From contig JAYPEX010000009.1 in assembly GCA_038125995.1 (NCBI GenBank), positions 1 through 64,000 on the forward strand: 64,000 nucleotides of DNA. Reading direction: 5' to 3'. A model generated the notes under the pieces. It was given only the letters and a program-made list of their open reading frames with translations, was not told the DNA's origin and made no database searches. Positions 42,722 to 51,242 of this stretch are shown here, one piece after another. The number at the start of each line of letters is the position of its first letter. The first letter of the stretch is position 1. The stretch is from MAG-120531 sp038125995. Its GTDB lineage: Bacteria; Bacteroidota; Bacteroidia; Flavobacteriales; Flavobacteriaceae. The translations under genes and the position numbers were made by a program.

Positions 42722-43591
42722 ATGAACAAACCGAAGAAAAAAAACAAGGAACTCAAAAAGAAATGGCTTCATCACTATCGGTTGGTAGTGCTCAATGAAG
42801 ACACATATGAGGAAAAGTATTCTCTAAAATTGAACAGGCTAAGTGTGTTCGTTTATTTGGGGCTTGGTTCTGTTTTTTTAGTGGCAATTACAACTTTAAT
42901 AATTGCCTTTACACCTCTTCGAGAATATATTCCGGGTTATTCTTCAACAGATCTCAGAAGAACGGCCTTGCTTTTAGAAGAACAGACCGATTCACTGTCA
43001 AGGGCGATTCGACATAACAACCTATATCTAGAGCGTATTCGAATGGTATTAAATGGCGATTATACGACTGCTGAAATGGATCGTGATTCGCTTTTGCAAA
43101 ATTATAATTTGGATACGGTTGCCATAAGTATCAATCCTATTAAAGAAGATTCAATTCTCAGAGAACAGGTGTCCATGGAGGAGAAATACAATTTATTTTA
43201 TCAGGGAGGGGAACCAACAGAATTGGTGCTTTACCCTCCTTTAGAAGGAGTGGTTTCGGACTCATTTGATCCACAGAACAATCATTACGCTATTGATATT
43301 ATCGCTCAAACAAAGGCTCCTGTTAAAGCAATAGCCGAGGGAATGGTGGTGTTCTCCGATTGGACCTCAGAGACTGGCTATGTCATCATCATCGAACACT
43401 CAGACGATTTTATATCAGCCTATAAACACAATGGGTCCTTATTCAAAAAACAGGGAGATCAAGTAGAGGCAGGAGAGGCAATTGCTACTGTTGGAAATAC
43501 TGGAGAGTACACCACTGGACCTCATTTGCACTTTGAACTTTGGAAAGAATTGAAACCCGTAAATCCAACCAATTATATTGATTTTAACTAG
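42722..43591 (+). CDS. M23-family metallopeptidase (murein hydrolase type)
   Basis: A 289-residue membrane-anchored peptidase with a Lys-rich cytosolic start and one membrane helix (about 40-65). A short helical linker (about 75-145) leads to the M23/LytM domain (about 175-285). The zinc motifs are HYAIDI (HxxxD) and GPHLHFEL (HxH). With all ligands present it should be an active endopeptidase. Its stop directly abuts the ATG of the next gene. Confidence 0.92.
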   Translation: MNKPKKKNKELKKKWLHHYRLVVLNEDTYEEKYSLKLNRLSVFVYLGLGSVFLVAITTLIIAFTPLREYIPGYSSTDLRRTALLLEEQTDSLSRAIRHNNLYLERIRMVLNGDYTTAEMDRDSLLQNYNLDTVAISINPIKEDSILREQVSMEEKYNLFYQGGEPTELVLYPPLEGVVSDSFDPQNNHYAIDIIAQTKAPVKAIAEGMVVFSDWTSETGYVIIIEHSDDFISAYKHNGSLFKKQGDQVEAGEAIATVGNTGEYTTGPHLHFELWKELKPVNPTNYIDFN

Positions 43592-45091
43592 ATGATTCCA
43601 TTAAAAGCCATAGCCGCTAAGCTCTTTGCAGCTCGAATAGACAAGAGTACAAAAAAGTGGAGTTCTAATCCTGTTAAAATTCAAAAAACTCTTTTTTATT
43701 CACTGATCGAAAACGCTAAAGGGACGGCTTTTGGTAAAGATCACGGATTTGACAGAATAAAGAGTCATCAAGACTTTGTAAATGCAGTGCCCATTCGCGA
43801 TTATGAGGATTTAAAGCCCTATATCAATCGTGTGATCAATGAAGAAAAGGACGTGCTGTGGCCAGGATTTCCCTCCTACTTTGCAAAGACCTCAGGAACC
43901 ACCTCTGGAGCCAAATACATACCGATAACTGTGGTGTCTATGAAACAGCAGGTGCGCGCCTCTAGAGATGCAATTCTATCCTATATTCACGAGACTGGAA
44001 ATGCAGATATCGTTCTAAGAAAGATGATTTTTTTGCAGGGAAGCCCAAAGCTCGATGCATCTAAAAAGATCAAAACAGGCCGACTTTCAGGGATTTCAGC
44101 ACATTATGTGCCTAACTACCTTCAAAAGAACAGATTGCCTTCTTGGGAAACCAATTGTATTGAGGACTGGGAAACTAAGGTAGACGCTATAGTTGAAGAG
44201 ACGATCCATCAGGATATGGGAGTGATTGCCGGAATTCCTTCATGGGTTCAAATGTATTTTGAGAAGCTCAAGGAGAAATCTGGTAAACCCATTACGGAGC
44301 TCTTTAAAAACTTTCAATTGTTTATCTACGGAGGCGTGAATTACAAGCCGTATCAAGCCAAGTTTGTCGAGCTCATGGGCAAGGAGGTCGATTCTATTGA
44401 ATTATTTCCTGCAAGCGAGGGATTTTTTGCCTACCAAGATCAACAAAGCGAAGTTGGGATGCTACTTTGTTTGGACCACGGGATTTTTTATGAATTTATT
44501 GAGGCTGATCACTTTTTTGATGAAACCCCCAGGCGTTTAACCATCGCAGAGGTTCAAAAAGGTGTGAATTACGCGATGATTATTTCAACCAACGCAGGAC
44601 TTTGGGCTTATAATATCGGGGATACAGTTCAGTTTGTGTCGACAGACCCCTACCGAGTGATTGTTTCAGGGCGTATTAAGCATTTCATATCAGCCTTTGG
44701 AGAGCACGTTATTGCGAAAGAGGTCGAGTATTCTATGAAAAAGGCAATCGACGATTGTGGAGGTTCTGTGGTAGAGTTTACAGTAGCCCCTCAAATTGTT
44801 CCAAAAGATGGAGAACTCCCCTATCACGAATGGTTTGTAGAGTTTGAACAGCTTCCTGAAGACCTCAATGCTTTTACCCAGGCATTGAACTTAGAAATGC
44901 AGTCGCAAAACACCTATTACGACGACCTCATCAAGGGAAATGTTTTACAGCGACTTCAAATTCGAATTGTTCAAAAGGGGGGTTTTACCAACTTAATGAA
45001 GAAACGAGGAAAATTAGGAGGTCAAAATAAAATTCAACGACTGGCCAACGATCGCAGTTTAGCAGATGAACTCGTCGATTATATCCAATAA
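43592..45091 (+). CDS. GH3-type acyl-adenylate-forming protein
   Basis: A 499-residue protein of the GH3 auxin-responsive-promoter family (unrelated to glycoside hydrolase family 3). The ATP-binding motif is TSGTTSGAKYIP (about residue 100). The segments LFPASEGFFAYQDQ and YNIGDTVQFVSTDPYRVIVSGR (in part: YNIGDTVQF, RVIVSGR) match GH3 adenylases, and GGSVVEFTVAPQ lies in the C-terminal part. It should activate a carboxylic acid with ATP, perhaps joining it to an amino acid; the bacterial substrate is unknown. No gap separates it from the M23 gene. Confidence 0.88.
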   Translation: MIPLKAIAAKLFAARIDKSTKKWSSNPVKIQKTLFYSLIENAKGTAFGKDHGFDRIKSHQDFVNAVPIRDYEDLKPYINRVINEEKDVLWPGFPSYFAKTSGTTSGAKYIPITVVSMKQQVRASRDAILSYIHETGNADIVLRKMIFLQGSPKLDASKKIKTGRLSGISAHYVPNYLQKNRLPSWETNCIEDWETKVDAIVEETIHQDMGVIAGIPSWVQMYFEKLKEKSGKPITELFKNFQLFIYGGVNYKPYQAKFVELMGKEVDSIELFPASEGFFAYQDQQSEVGMLLCLDHGIFYEFIEADHFFDETPRRLTIAEVQKGVNYAMIISTNAGLWAYNIGDTVQFVSTDPYRVIVSGRIKHFISAFGEHVIAKEVEYSMKKAIDDCGGSVVEFTVAPQIVPKDGELPYHEWFVEFEQLPEDLNAFTQALNLEMQSQNTYYDDLIKGNVLQRLQIRIVQKGGFTNLMKKRGKLGGQNKIQRLANDRSLADELVDYIQ

Positions 45092-45116
45092 GAGATTAAA
45101 GCCTTATTTTTAAACT

Positions 45117-46160
45117 ATGAAGGAGTCAAAAAACATATTGATTACAGGAGGAGCTGGATTTATCGGCTCACACCTCTGTAGGCATATGGTCAGCTCTTAT
45201 CCTAATTACCGTGTGATCAATCTCGATCTACTCACCTATGCTGGAAATAAAGACACTATTGAAGATTTAGAGTCGTATTCCAATTATCAGTTTGTATGTG
45301 GAGACATCACTGACAAAGACTTTGTGGAACAACTTTTTATAGAAAAGGAAATCGACAGCATCATTCACTTAGCGGCAGAATCTCATGTAGATCGTTCGAT
45401 CACCGACCCCCTAACCTTTGTAAAGACCAACGTTGAAGGGACTGCGAACTTGTTGAATGCCGCTTTAACACAAGAAAACTTTAAACGATTTTATCACATT
45501 TCTACCGATGAGGTGTTTGGTTCACTGGGTGCTGAGGGTTTTTTTACTGAGGACAGCCCCTATGCTCCTAATTCTCCCTATTCGGCATCCAAAGCGAGTT
45601 CGGATATGCTCGTAAGAGCCTACGGGGAAACCTATGGATTACCTTATGTAATCTCCAATTGCTCTAATAATTACGGGCCTTGTCAGTTTCCGGAAAAACT
45701 GATACCCGTATGTATTGAAAATGCCTTAAACAAGGAGGCTATTCCAGTATATGGTGACGGCAAATACACCAGAGACTGGCTGTATGTTCAGGATCATGTC
45801 GAAGCGATGGATCTAATTTTTCACAAGGCTGAAAACACTAAAACCTATTTGATCGGTGGTTGTAATGAGGTTCAGAATATTGACTTAGTCCATTTGATAT
45901 GTGAACAGCTAGAGGAGAAGCTCCAAAAAAAAAGCGGGAGCCTTCAAAAGCTGATACGTTTTGTTAAAGATCGACCTGGACATGATAAGCGCTACGCCAT
46001 TGATGCTTCCAAGCTCGAAACCGAATTGGGATGGAAGCCCAAATACAATTTTAAACAAGGCCTGGATTGCACCATCGATTGGTATTTAAACAACAAGAAG
46101 TGGTTGGAACGCATTCACTCTGGAGCTTACCGAATCAATAATTCAAAAAAAAAGCACTAA
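45117..46160 (+). CDS. rfbB: dTDP-glucose 4,6-dehydratase
   Basis: Second enzyme of dTDP-rhamnose synthesis; 347 residues, NAD-dependent short-chain fold. NILITGGAGFIGSHLCRH at the N-terminus binds NAD; HISTDEVFGSLG and SPYSASKASSDMLVRAY hold the catalytic residues, including the YxxxK-type pair. It overlaps rfbC by one base. The first-step gene rfbA (thymidylyltransferase) is not in the window. Confidence 0.95.
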   Translation: MKESKNILITGGAGFIGSHLCRHMVSSYPNYRVINLDLLTYAGNKDTIEDLESYSNYQFVCGDITDKDFVEQLFIEKEIDSIIHLAAESHVDRSITDPLTFVKTNVEGTANLLNAALTQENFKRFYHISTDEVFGSLGAEGFFTEDSPYAPNSPYSASKASSDMLVRAYGETYGLPYVISNCSNNYGPCQFPEKLIPVCIENALNKEAIPVYGDGKYTRDWLYVQDHVEAMDLIFHKAENTKTYLIGGCNEVQNIDLVHLICEQLEEKLQKKSGSLQKLIRFVKDRPGHDKRYAIDASKLETELGWKPKYNFKQGLDCTIDWYLNNKKWLERIHSGAYRINNSKKKH

Positions 46161-46708
46161 TGCAGCATCATAAAACATCAATAACGGGTTGTTTTGAGCT
46201 TATTCCAAGGGTTTTTAAGGATGAGCGCGGGACGTTTAAAGAGTGTTTTAAAAGTTCAAAGCTAGAAGAAATTCTAGGCTATGCTCCTGACTTTGTTCAG
46301 GAAAACGAATCGGAATCTCATTACGGCACCATAAGAGGGTTGCATTATCAAAAAGGAGCAATGGCTCAAGCCAAGCTCATTAGAGTCGTTGAAGGGCTTA
46401 TTTTGGATGTTGTCGTAGACCTTAGAGCTGACTCTGATAGTTTTGGAACACATTATGCGGTTGAACTCTCGAAAGAGAAGGGAAATCAACTCTTTATTCC
46501 AAGAGGCTGTGCTCACGGTTTTGTAGTCTTATCTAAAACAGCGACCATTACCTACCTCTGTGATAACGAATACCATCCAGAGTCAGAAGCTGGGATACTG
46601 TACAGTGATCACCATTTAGGAATCGATTGGAAATTAAACTCCAACGAACTTATTGTCTCTAAAAAAGATCTCGAATTGCCTTTATTTAATGAAATCAGTT
46701 ATGAGTAG
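46160..46708 (+). CDS. rfbC: dTDP-4-dehydrorhamnose 3,5-epimerase
   Basis: Cupin-fold epimerase of 182 residues. VFKDERGTFKE, FVQENESESHYGTIRGLHYQ and the LFIPRGCAHGFVVLS segment with the active-site histidines are characteristic. Its end overlaps rfbD by 8 bp (ATGAGTAG), indicating coupled translation. Confidence 0.95.
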   Translation: MQHHKTSITGCFELIPRVFKDERGTFKECFKSSKLEEILGYAPDFVQENESESHYGTIRGLHYQKGAMAQAKLIRVVEGLILDVVVDLRADSDSFGTHYAVELSKEKGNQLFIPRGCAHGFVVLSKTATITYLCDNEYHPESEAGILYSDHHLGIDWKLNSNELIVSKKDLELPLFNEISYE

Positions 46709-47540
46709 AATTCTCATTACAGGTGCCAACGGGCAGCTCGGTCAATGTTTTAAGCAGATTGAAAAACAGTTTGATTTGGAGCTGGTCTTCGCTTCAAAGG
46801 AGACACTTGATATTACTGACCAAGAAGCGGTAGATCAGAAGTTGAGTGACCATCAATACGATTATCTAATTAACTGCGCTGCTTATACGGCGGTTGATGC
46901 AGCAGAATCTAATGTGGAATTGGCTCAACGACTCAATGAAATGGCAGTAGGGTTCATTGCAAGCGCTTGTCAAAAGCATTCTGTTCACCTGGTTCATATT
47001 TCTACAGACTTTGTTTTTGATGGGCTTAAAACAAGCCCTTACACCCCTGAGGACGCAACCAACCCTCAATCGGTTTATGGAAGCACTAAAAGAGCAGGAG
47101 AGGAGTGCATCGAACAAAGCGGTGCGACTTATAGTATAATTAGAGCTTCATGGCTGTATTCTAACTTTGCCAACAACTTTTATAAAACCATAATTCGTCT
47201 AGCTCAAACTAAAGATCAGATCAATGTGGTCAGTGATCAAATTGGCGTTCCTGTATCGGCTCAAGAATTAGCCAAACAATTGCTTCAACTTATTTTCAAT
47301 AAGAAGCTCCCCACAGGAATTCTTCACTTTGCTCATAGCGGTCACTGTTCTTGGATGGAATTTGCACAAAAAATAGTGGAGCACCAAAAGCTAGACCTAA
47401 GAATTGAACCGATTAGTACAGAAGCTTATGGTGCTGCGGCAAAACGACCTGCGTACTCAGTTATGAAACCGAGTTCTTGTTTTGAACAATTTCCTTGGGA
47501 AAAGGCATTAAAAGATGTGGTTTTGGCTTCCAAACACTAA
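46701..47540 (+). CDS. rfbD: dTDP-4-dehydrorhamnose reductase
   Basis: Last enzyme of dTDP-L-rhamnose synthesis, 279 residues from ATG 46701. ILITGANGQLGQ binds NADPH; NCAAYTAVDAAE, HISTDFVFDG and the YGSTKRAGEE catalytic Tyr/Lys are present. I use the ATG overlapping the rfbC stop, which places the Rossmann motif at the very start; the frame is open 16 codons further upstream. L-rhamnose probably goes into cell-surface polysaccharide. Confidence 0.94.
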   Translation: MSRILITGANGQLGQCFKQIEKQFDLELVFASKETLDITDQEAVDQKLSDHQYDYLINCAAYTAVDAAESNVELAQRLNEMAVGFIASACQKHSVHLVHISTDFVFDGLKTSPYTPEDATNPQSVYGSTKRAGEECIEQSGATYSIIRASWLYSNFANNFYKTIIRLAQTKDQINVVSDQIGVPVSAQELAKQLLQLIFNKKLPTGILHFAHSGHCSWMEFAQKIVEHQKLDLRIEPISTEAYGAAAKRPAYSVMKPSSCFEQFPWEKALKDVVLASKH

Positions 47541-47549
47541 ACAAAAGTG

Positions 47550-47557
47550 TATTTTTG
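47550..47557 (+). promoter_or_regulatory. -7 element of purD
   Basis: TATTTTTG, perfect TAnnTTTG, 16 nt before the purD ATG at 47574. The nearest TTTTG (47521-47525) is 24 nt upstream. Confidence 0.5.
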
Positions 47558-47573
47558 TAAAAAATAATACACG

Positions 47574-48845
47574 ATGAACATTTTTATTCTAGGAAGTGGA
47601 GGTAGAGAACACACCTTTGCTTGGAAATTAGCACAAAGTGAATCAAAACCCAACTTGTTTGTTGCTCCAGGTAATGCTGGAACACACGAGATCGCAACGA
47701 ACTTACCGATCAATGTCAATGATTTTCAAGGGATTAAAGAAGCGGTTTTAGCTCATGATATTGATATGGTAGTCGTAGGACCAGAAGACCCATTGGTTAA
47801 TGGCGTACACGACTTTTTCCTAGAAGACGACCAGTTAAAAAAAATACCCGTCATTGGTCCTCAAAAGGCCGCGGCTGAACTTGAAGGTTCAAAAGCTTTT
47901 GCCAAAGCCTTTATGGAGCGTCACCATATTCCTACAGCGGCTTACAAAGAGTTTACTCAAGAGAATTTAGAGGAAGGCTATGCATTCTTAGAAAGCCTAA
48001 ATCCTCCCTATGTACTCAAAGCAGATGGATTAGCTGCTGGAAAAGGAGTGTTAATCCTACAAGACCTTCAGGAAGCGAAGGACGAGCTAAAATCCATGAT
48101 TTCTGATGGAAAATTTGGAGCAGCTAGTGCGAGAGTCGTAATTGAAGAGTTTTTAGATGGAATCGAACTTTCTGTGTTTGTGTTAACTGATGGAAAAAAC
48201 TACAAAGTGCTTCCAACTGCTAAAGATTACAAGCGAATAGGAGAGGGGGATACTGGACTCAATACCGGAGGAATGGGAGCTATATCTCCAGTTCCTTTTG
48301 CCAACGAGGAATTTATGGCAAAGATTCACGATCGAATCATCGAACCTACCGTAAGAGGCCTCGAAAAAGACAACTTACCTTATAAAGGATTTATCTTCAT
48401 TGGTCTTATCAAAGTTGGAGAGGACCCTAAAGTGATCGAATACAATGTTCGTATGGGAGATCCAGAAACGGAAGTGGTATTACCGAGATTAAAAACTGAT
48501 TTTGTTGAGATATTTAAATCGGTAGCCAATGGCACCTTAGATCAGATACCTTTTGAAATTGACTCTAGGGCAGCAACTACTGTGATGAACGTGGCTGGAG
48601 GTTATCCAGAAACTTACCATAAAGGTGATGAAATTACCGGAATTGACACTGTAACAGATCAGATTGTATTTCAGGCAGGAACAACGATAAAAGACGGAAA
48701 AACTGTAACCAACGGAGGTAGAGTTCTCGCAGTTACTGCTTTTGGAACTGACTTTAAAGAAGCACTTCAATCTTCTTATGAAGGGGTTTCAAAAATTCAG
48801 TTTAAAGACCGTTACTACAGAACAGACTTAGGATTTGATTTGTAA
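47574..48845 (+). CDS. purD: Phosphoribosylamine-glycine ligase
   Basis: Second step of purine synthesis, making GAR with ATP; 423 residues, the usual size. FILGSGGREHTFAWKL at the start, the ATP-grasp segments YVLKADGLAAGKGVLI and GDTGLNTGGMGAISP, and VIEYNVRMGDPETEVVLPRL (in part: NVRMGDPETE) are diagnostic. It has its own -7 element and a strong terminator downstream. Confidence 0.97.
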   Translation: MNIFILGSGGREHTFAWKLAQSESKPNLFVAPGNAGTHEIATNLPINVNDFQGIKEAVLAHDIDMVVVGPEDPLVNGVHDFFLEDDQLKKIPVIGPQKAAAELEGSKAFAKAFMERHHIPTAAYKEFTQENLEEGYAFLESLNPPYVLKADGLAAGKGVLILQDLQEAKDELKSMISDGKFGAASARVVIEEFLDGIELSVFVLTDGKNYKVLPTAKDYKRIGEGDTGLNTGGMGAISPVPFANEEFMAKIHDRIIEPTVRGLEKDNLPYKGFIFIGLIKVGEDPKVIEYNVRMGDPETEVVLPRLKTDFVEIFKSVANGTLDQIPFEIDSRAATTVMNVAGGYPETYHKGDEITGIDTVTDQIVFQAGTTIKDGKTVTNGGRVLAVTAFGTDFKEALQSSYEGVSKIQFKDRYYRTDLGFDL

Positions 48846-48869
48846 GTTTTAAATTAATTAAGACCACAA

Positions 48870-48894
48870 AAAAAGGCCCTAATTGGGCCTTTTT
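48870..48894 (+). terminator. Terminator of purD
   Basis: Stem AAAAGGCCC / GGGCCTTTT (9 bp, extended by one A-T pair) with a 5-nt loop and a T-rich tail, 25 bp after the purD stop. The A-run on the other side lets it also serve the convergent gene at 48917. Confidence 0.85.
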
Positions 48895-48916
48895 GTTTTA
48901 TTGTAGTATATTCTGA

Positions 48917-49147
48917 TTAAAGGAACGAATGAGAAGTACTTGACTTATCTTCTTCATTGTTATCTTCGAATATTTTTAATTGTTTCATCCAGTAAACAAA
49001 GGCAACAAAACCAATAATTACAAACATCCAGTTAACAGTATTTTGTAACCACCAGTTGTCTGCAAAACGAATAGCGTCTAATGGTGCAAATAATACATCT
49101 ACAAATAAGGTTTCAATACTTTTCCATATACTAGTCCAAAATCCCAT
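48917..49147 (-). CDS. Small conserved flavobacterial membrane protein (DUF6341-like)
   Basis: A 76-residue protein with one clear membrane helix (about 38-55, TVNWMFVIIGFVAFVYWM), preceded by an amphipathic N-terminal part (LFVDVLFAPLDAIRF) and followed by a short acidic tail ending in HSFL. I recognise the layout from a small flavobacterial family (DUF6341), but the family number is from memory. Function unknown. It is divergent from the DUF6427-like gene, a pairing that may be typical. Confidence 0.72.
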   Translation of the reverse strand: MGFWTSIWKSIETLFVDVLFAPLDAIRFADNWWLQNTVNWMFVIIGFVAFVYWMKQLKIFEDNNEEDKSSTSHSFL

Positions 49148-49227
49148 AACTTTAATTTTTTTGTGGTTCTTTAGTTCACTTTAAAAGCGAAGCTTATCTT
49201 TATGGGACAAAAATATAAAATCCTAAG

Positions 49228-50142
49228 ATGATTTCAAGTGTTTTTGACAAAACTAATCCAATAAATTATGTTGTAGCCCTGTTATTGTTCAGTGTTCACT
49301 ACTGGTTTTGGTTTTGGGCAACAGGAGATGAAGTCTATTCAACCGTTGAATTGCTGGTGTTTTTTGGCAAACTCACTGTTGTTGGTTTGGGAATGTTACT
49401 CGTTGAATTCACGGTAAAGAAGAATCAGATAAGCAGTAAAAACACCTATGTCATTCTATTGTTTACCGTGTTTTTTGGGTTTTTTCAAAATCACATATAC
49501 GACAGAAATACCCTTCTCGCCCTTTTTTTCTTATTGCTAGCTTTTAGGAGAATCTTAAGTATTCGCTCTTTGATTTCTATTAAACTAAAGGTTTTTGATT
49601 CTAGTTTTTGGATTTTAATAGCCTCTTATTTCAATCCTTCCGCTTTGCATTTCTTTTTGATTTTGGCTTTTGCGATTTATTTTTATCAATTTGAAAAACT
49701 CAAAAATTGGCTAGTAATCCTTCCTGCAATTGGAGTCTATTTATTGCTTGTGTTTGCTTACAAGGGAATCGATGAAGCCCAGGCTTTTTTTGATCAACAC
49801 TATCAGTTTCAAATAAATTTTGGCGACTTGAGCTTTTCAAAGAATCATTTGGTCGTTTTGGGATTTATCTTTTTGGGAATTCTCGCATCCATTGTCACTT
49901 ATCACGGACTCAGTAGGACATTGATCGGAAAACTAATCAGTATACGATTAGTTCTTTTAAGTTTTTTTGTCGCTGCGTTTATCGCTCTAGCGAACCTATC
50001 TAAGGGACAAGATGCCATCTTTTTATTGTTCCCGGTTTCTGTGATTTATACAAACGTCCTTGAGGCGATTCAAAAATTCTGGATTAAAGATCTAATCCTC
50101 CTCGGGTTCATCGCACTTCCATTCGTATTGTATGCTCTCTAA
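49228..50142 (+). CDS. Multi-span membrane protein (DUF6427-like)
   Basis: A 304-residue protein with about eight to nine hydrophobic segments and few charged loops. The start MISSVFDKTNPINYVVALLLF is typical of a Flavobacteriaceae-specific family I know as DUF6427 (in part: FDKTNPINYV). No catalytic motif. Function unknown. It is convergent with the reductase gene, 6 bp apart. Confidence 0.75.
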   Translation: MISSVFDKTNPINYVVALLLFSVHYWFWFWATGDEVYSTVELLVFFGKLTVVGLGMLLVEFTVKKNQISSKNTYVILLFTVFFGFFQNHIYDRNTLLALFFLLLAFRRILSIRSLISIKLKVFDSSFWILIASYFNPSALHFFLILAFAIYFYQFEKLKNWLVILPAIGVYLLLVFAYKGIDEAQAFFDQHYQFQINFGDLSFSKNHLVVLGFIFLGILASIVTYHGLSRTLIGKLISIRLVLLSFFVAAFIALANLSKGQDAIFLLFPVSVIYTNVLEAIQKFWIKDLILLGFIALPFVLYAL

Positions 50143-50148
50143 TAAAGT

Positions 50149-51198
50149 TTAGACGTCGTCGTAGTCCAACTCAATTTCTGAAGAGGTAGCGTGTGCCATA
50201 CAGCTCAGAATCAACCCTTCTTCAATTTCAGAATCGGTTAGAACTTCATTTTTTTCCATGACAGCCGATCCCTTAGTAACTCTTGCAATACAAGTGCTAC
50301 ATATGCCACCGTGGCAGGAGTAGGGGACGTCAATTTTTTCCTTAAGACAGGCGTCTAAAAGAGTGGTTTTTGAATCGCAGCTCAGTTGATAATCAACTTC
50401 GTCAAGCACAACTTTAACTTGAACGGTTCCTGTTGCCGTTGGAGCGGATTCTGATTTAGTGGTGTTACTGACAAATCGTTCGAAGTGAATACGATCTTGA
50501 TCGATACCAAGCGCCTCCAAAGTTGAAAGGCTAGTGTTAATCATATCTTCAGGCCCACAAACAAAATAGTCATCAAAGGATGTATGGGAATACGTATTTT
50601 TGAAAAAGTGATTGATAATTCCCTTGTCAATTCTTCCAAATTGAGTTCTTGGGACATTCGCTCTACTGTAAACCCATTCGAGTAGGAAACGATCTGGATA
50701 CTGTTCTTGTAGTGCTAGCAGTTCATTTCGATACATGACTTCTTCCACTGTTTTGTTTCCGAAAATCAATAAGACTTTTGAAGTGTCATTGGAGTTCAAA
50801 ACAGATTTGGCAATACTCATCATAGGAGTAATCCCTGACCCTGCAGCAAGTAGCGCTATATTTTGAATGTTTGGATTTGGATTCCAAAAAAAGGTTCCAA
50901 GCGGAGTCATGACATCGAGATGATCACCTTCTTTTAGTTTTTCTACAGCAAAAGTCGAAAAAATTCCTCCAGTTACTTTTTTAATTCCCACACTGAGATC
51001 ATTCTCAAAAGGAGCAGCAGAAATTGAATAGGCTCTTCGAACAGATTCCCCGTTGATATCGGCTTTTAAAGTGAGGTATTGCCCCGGATTAAATTCATAT
51101 GAATCTTTTAGATTTTGAGGTAGTTCTAACTTCAGATTAACGGCGTTTGCAGCTAATTGATCGATTTGACTTATTTTTAGAGAATAAAATTCGGACAT
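50149..51198 (-). CDS. PaaE-like flavin reductase with C-terminal 2Fe-2S ferredoxin
   Basis: A 349-residue electron-transfer protein. The FAD domain (about 1-100) has RRAYSIS; the NAD(P)-binding domain (about 105-230) has LLAAGSGITPMMSI and YFVCGPEDM; the C-terminal plant-type ferredoxin (about 260-349) has CHGGICSTC plus a distal Cys in LILSCMAHA, a complete 2Fe-2S ligand set. This matches PaaE, the reductase of phenylacetyl-CoA epoxidase, and other ferredoxin-NADP reductase-type proteins. No paaABCD genes are here, so the partner oxygenase is unknown. ATG 51198 is used; the frame extends 10 codons to a TTG inside the -7 region. Confidence 0.9.
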   Translation of the reverse strand: MSEFYSLKISQIDQLAANAVNLKLELPQNLKDSYEFNPGQYLTLKADINGESVRRAYSISAAPFENDLSVGIKKVTGGIFSTFAVEKLKEGDHLDVMTPLGTFFWNPNPNIQNIALLAAGSGITPMMSIAKSVLNSNDTSKVLLIFGNKTVEEVMYRNELLALQEQYPDRFLLEWVYSRANVPRTQFGRIDKGIINHFFKNTYSHTSFDDYFVCGPEDMINTSLSTLEALGIDQDRIHFERFVSNTTKSESAPTATGTVQVKVVLDEVDYQLSCDSKTTLLDACLKEKIDVPYSCHGGICSTCIARVTKGSAVMEKNEVLTDSEIEEGLILSCMAHATSSEIELDYDDV

Positions 51199-51215
51199 TC
51201 GTGTAAATTTTAATT

Positions 51216-51223
51216 CAAAAGTA
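51216..51223 (-). promoter_or_regulatory. -7 element of the PaaE-like gene
   Basis: TACTTTTG on the minus strand, perfect TAnnTTTG, 17 nt before the ATG at 51198. Confidence 0.5.
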
Positions 51224-51242
51224 CGCAATTAAAAGAAAATTT

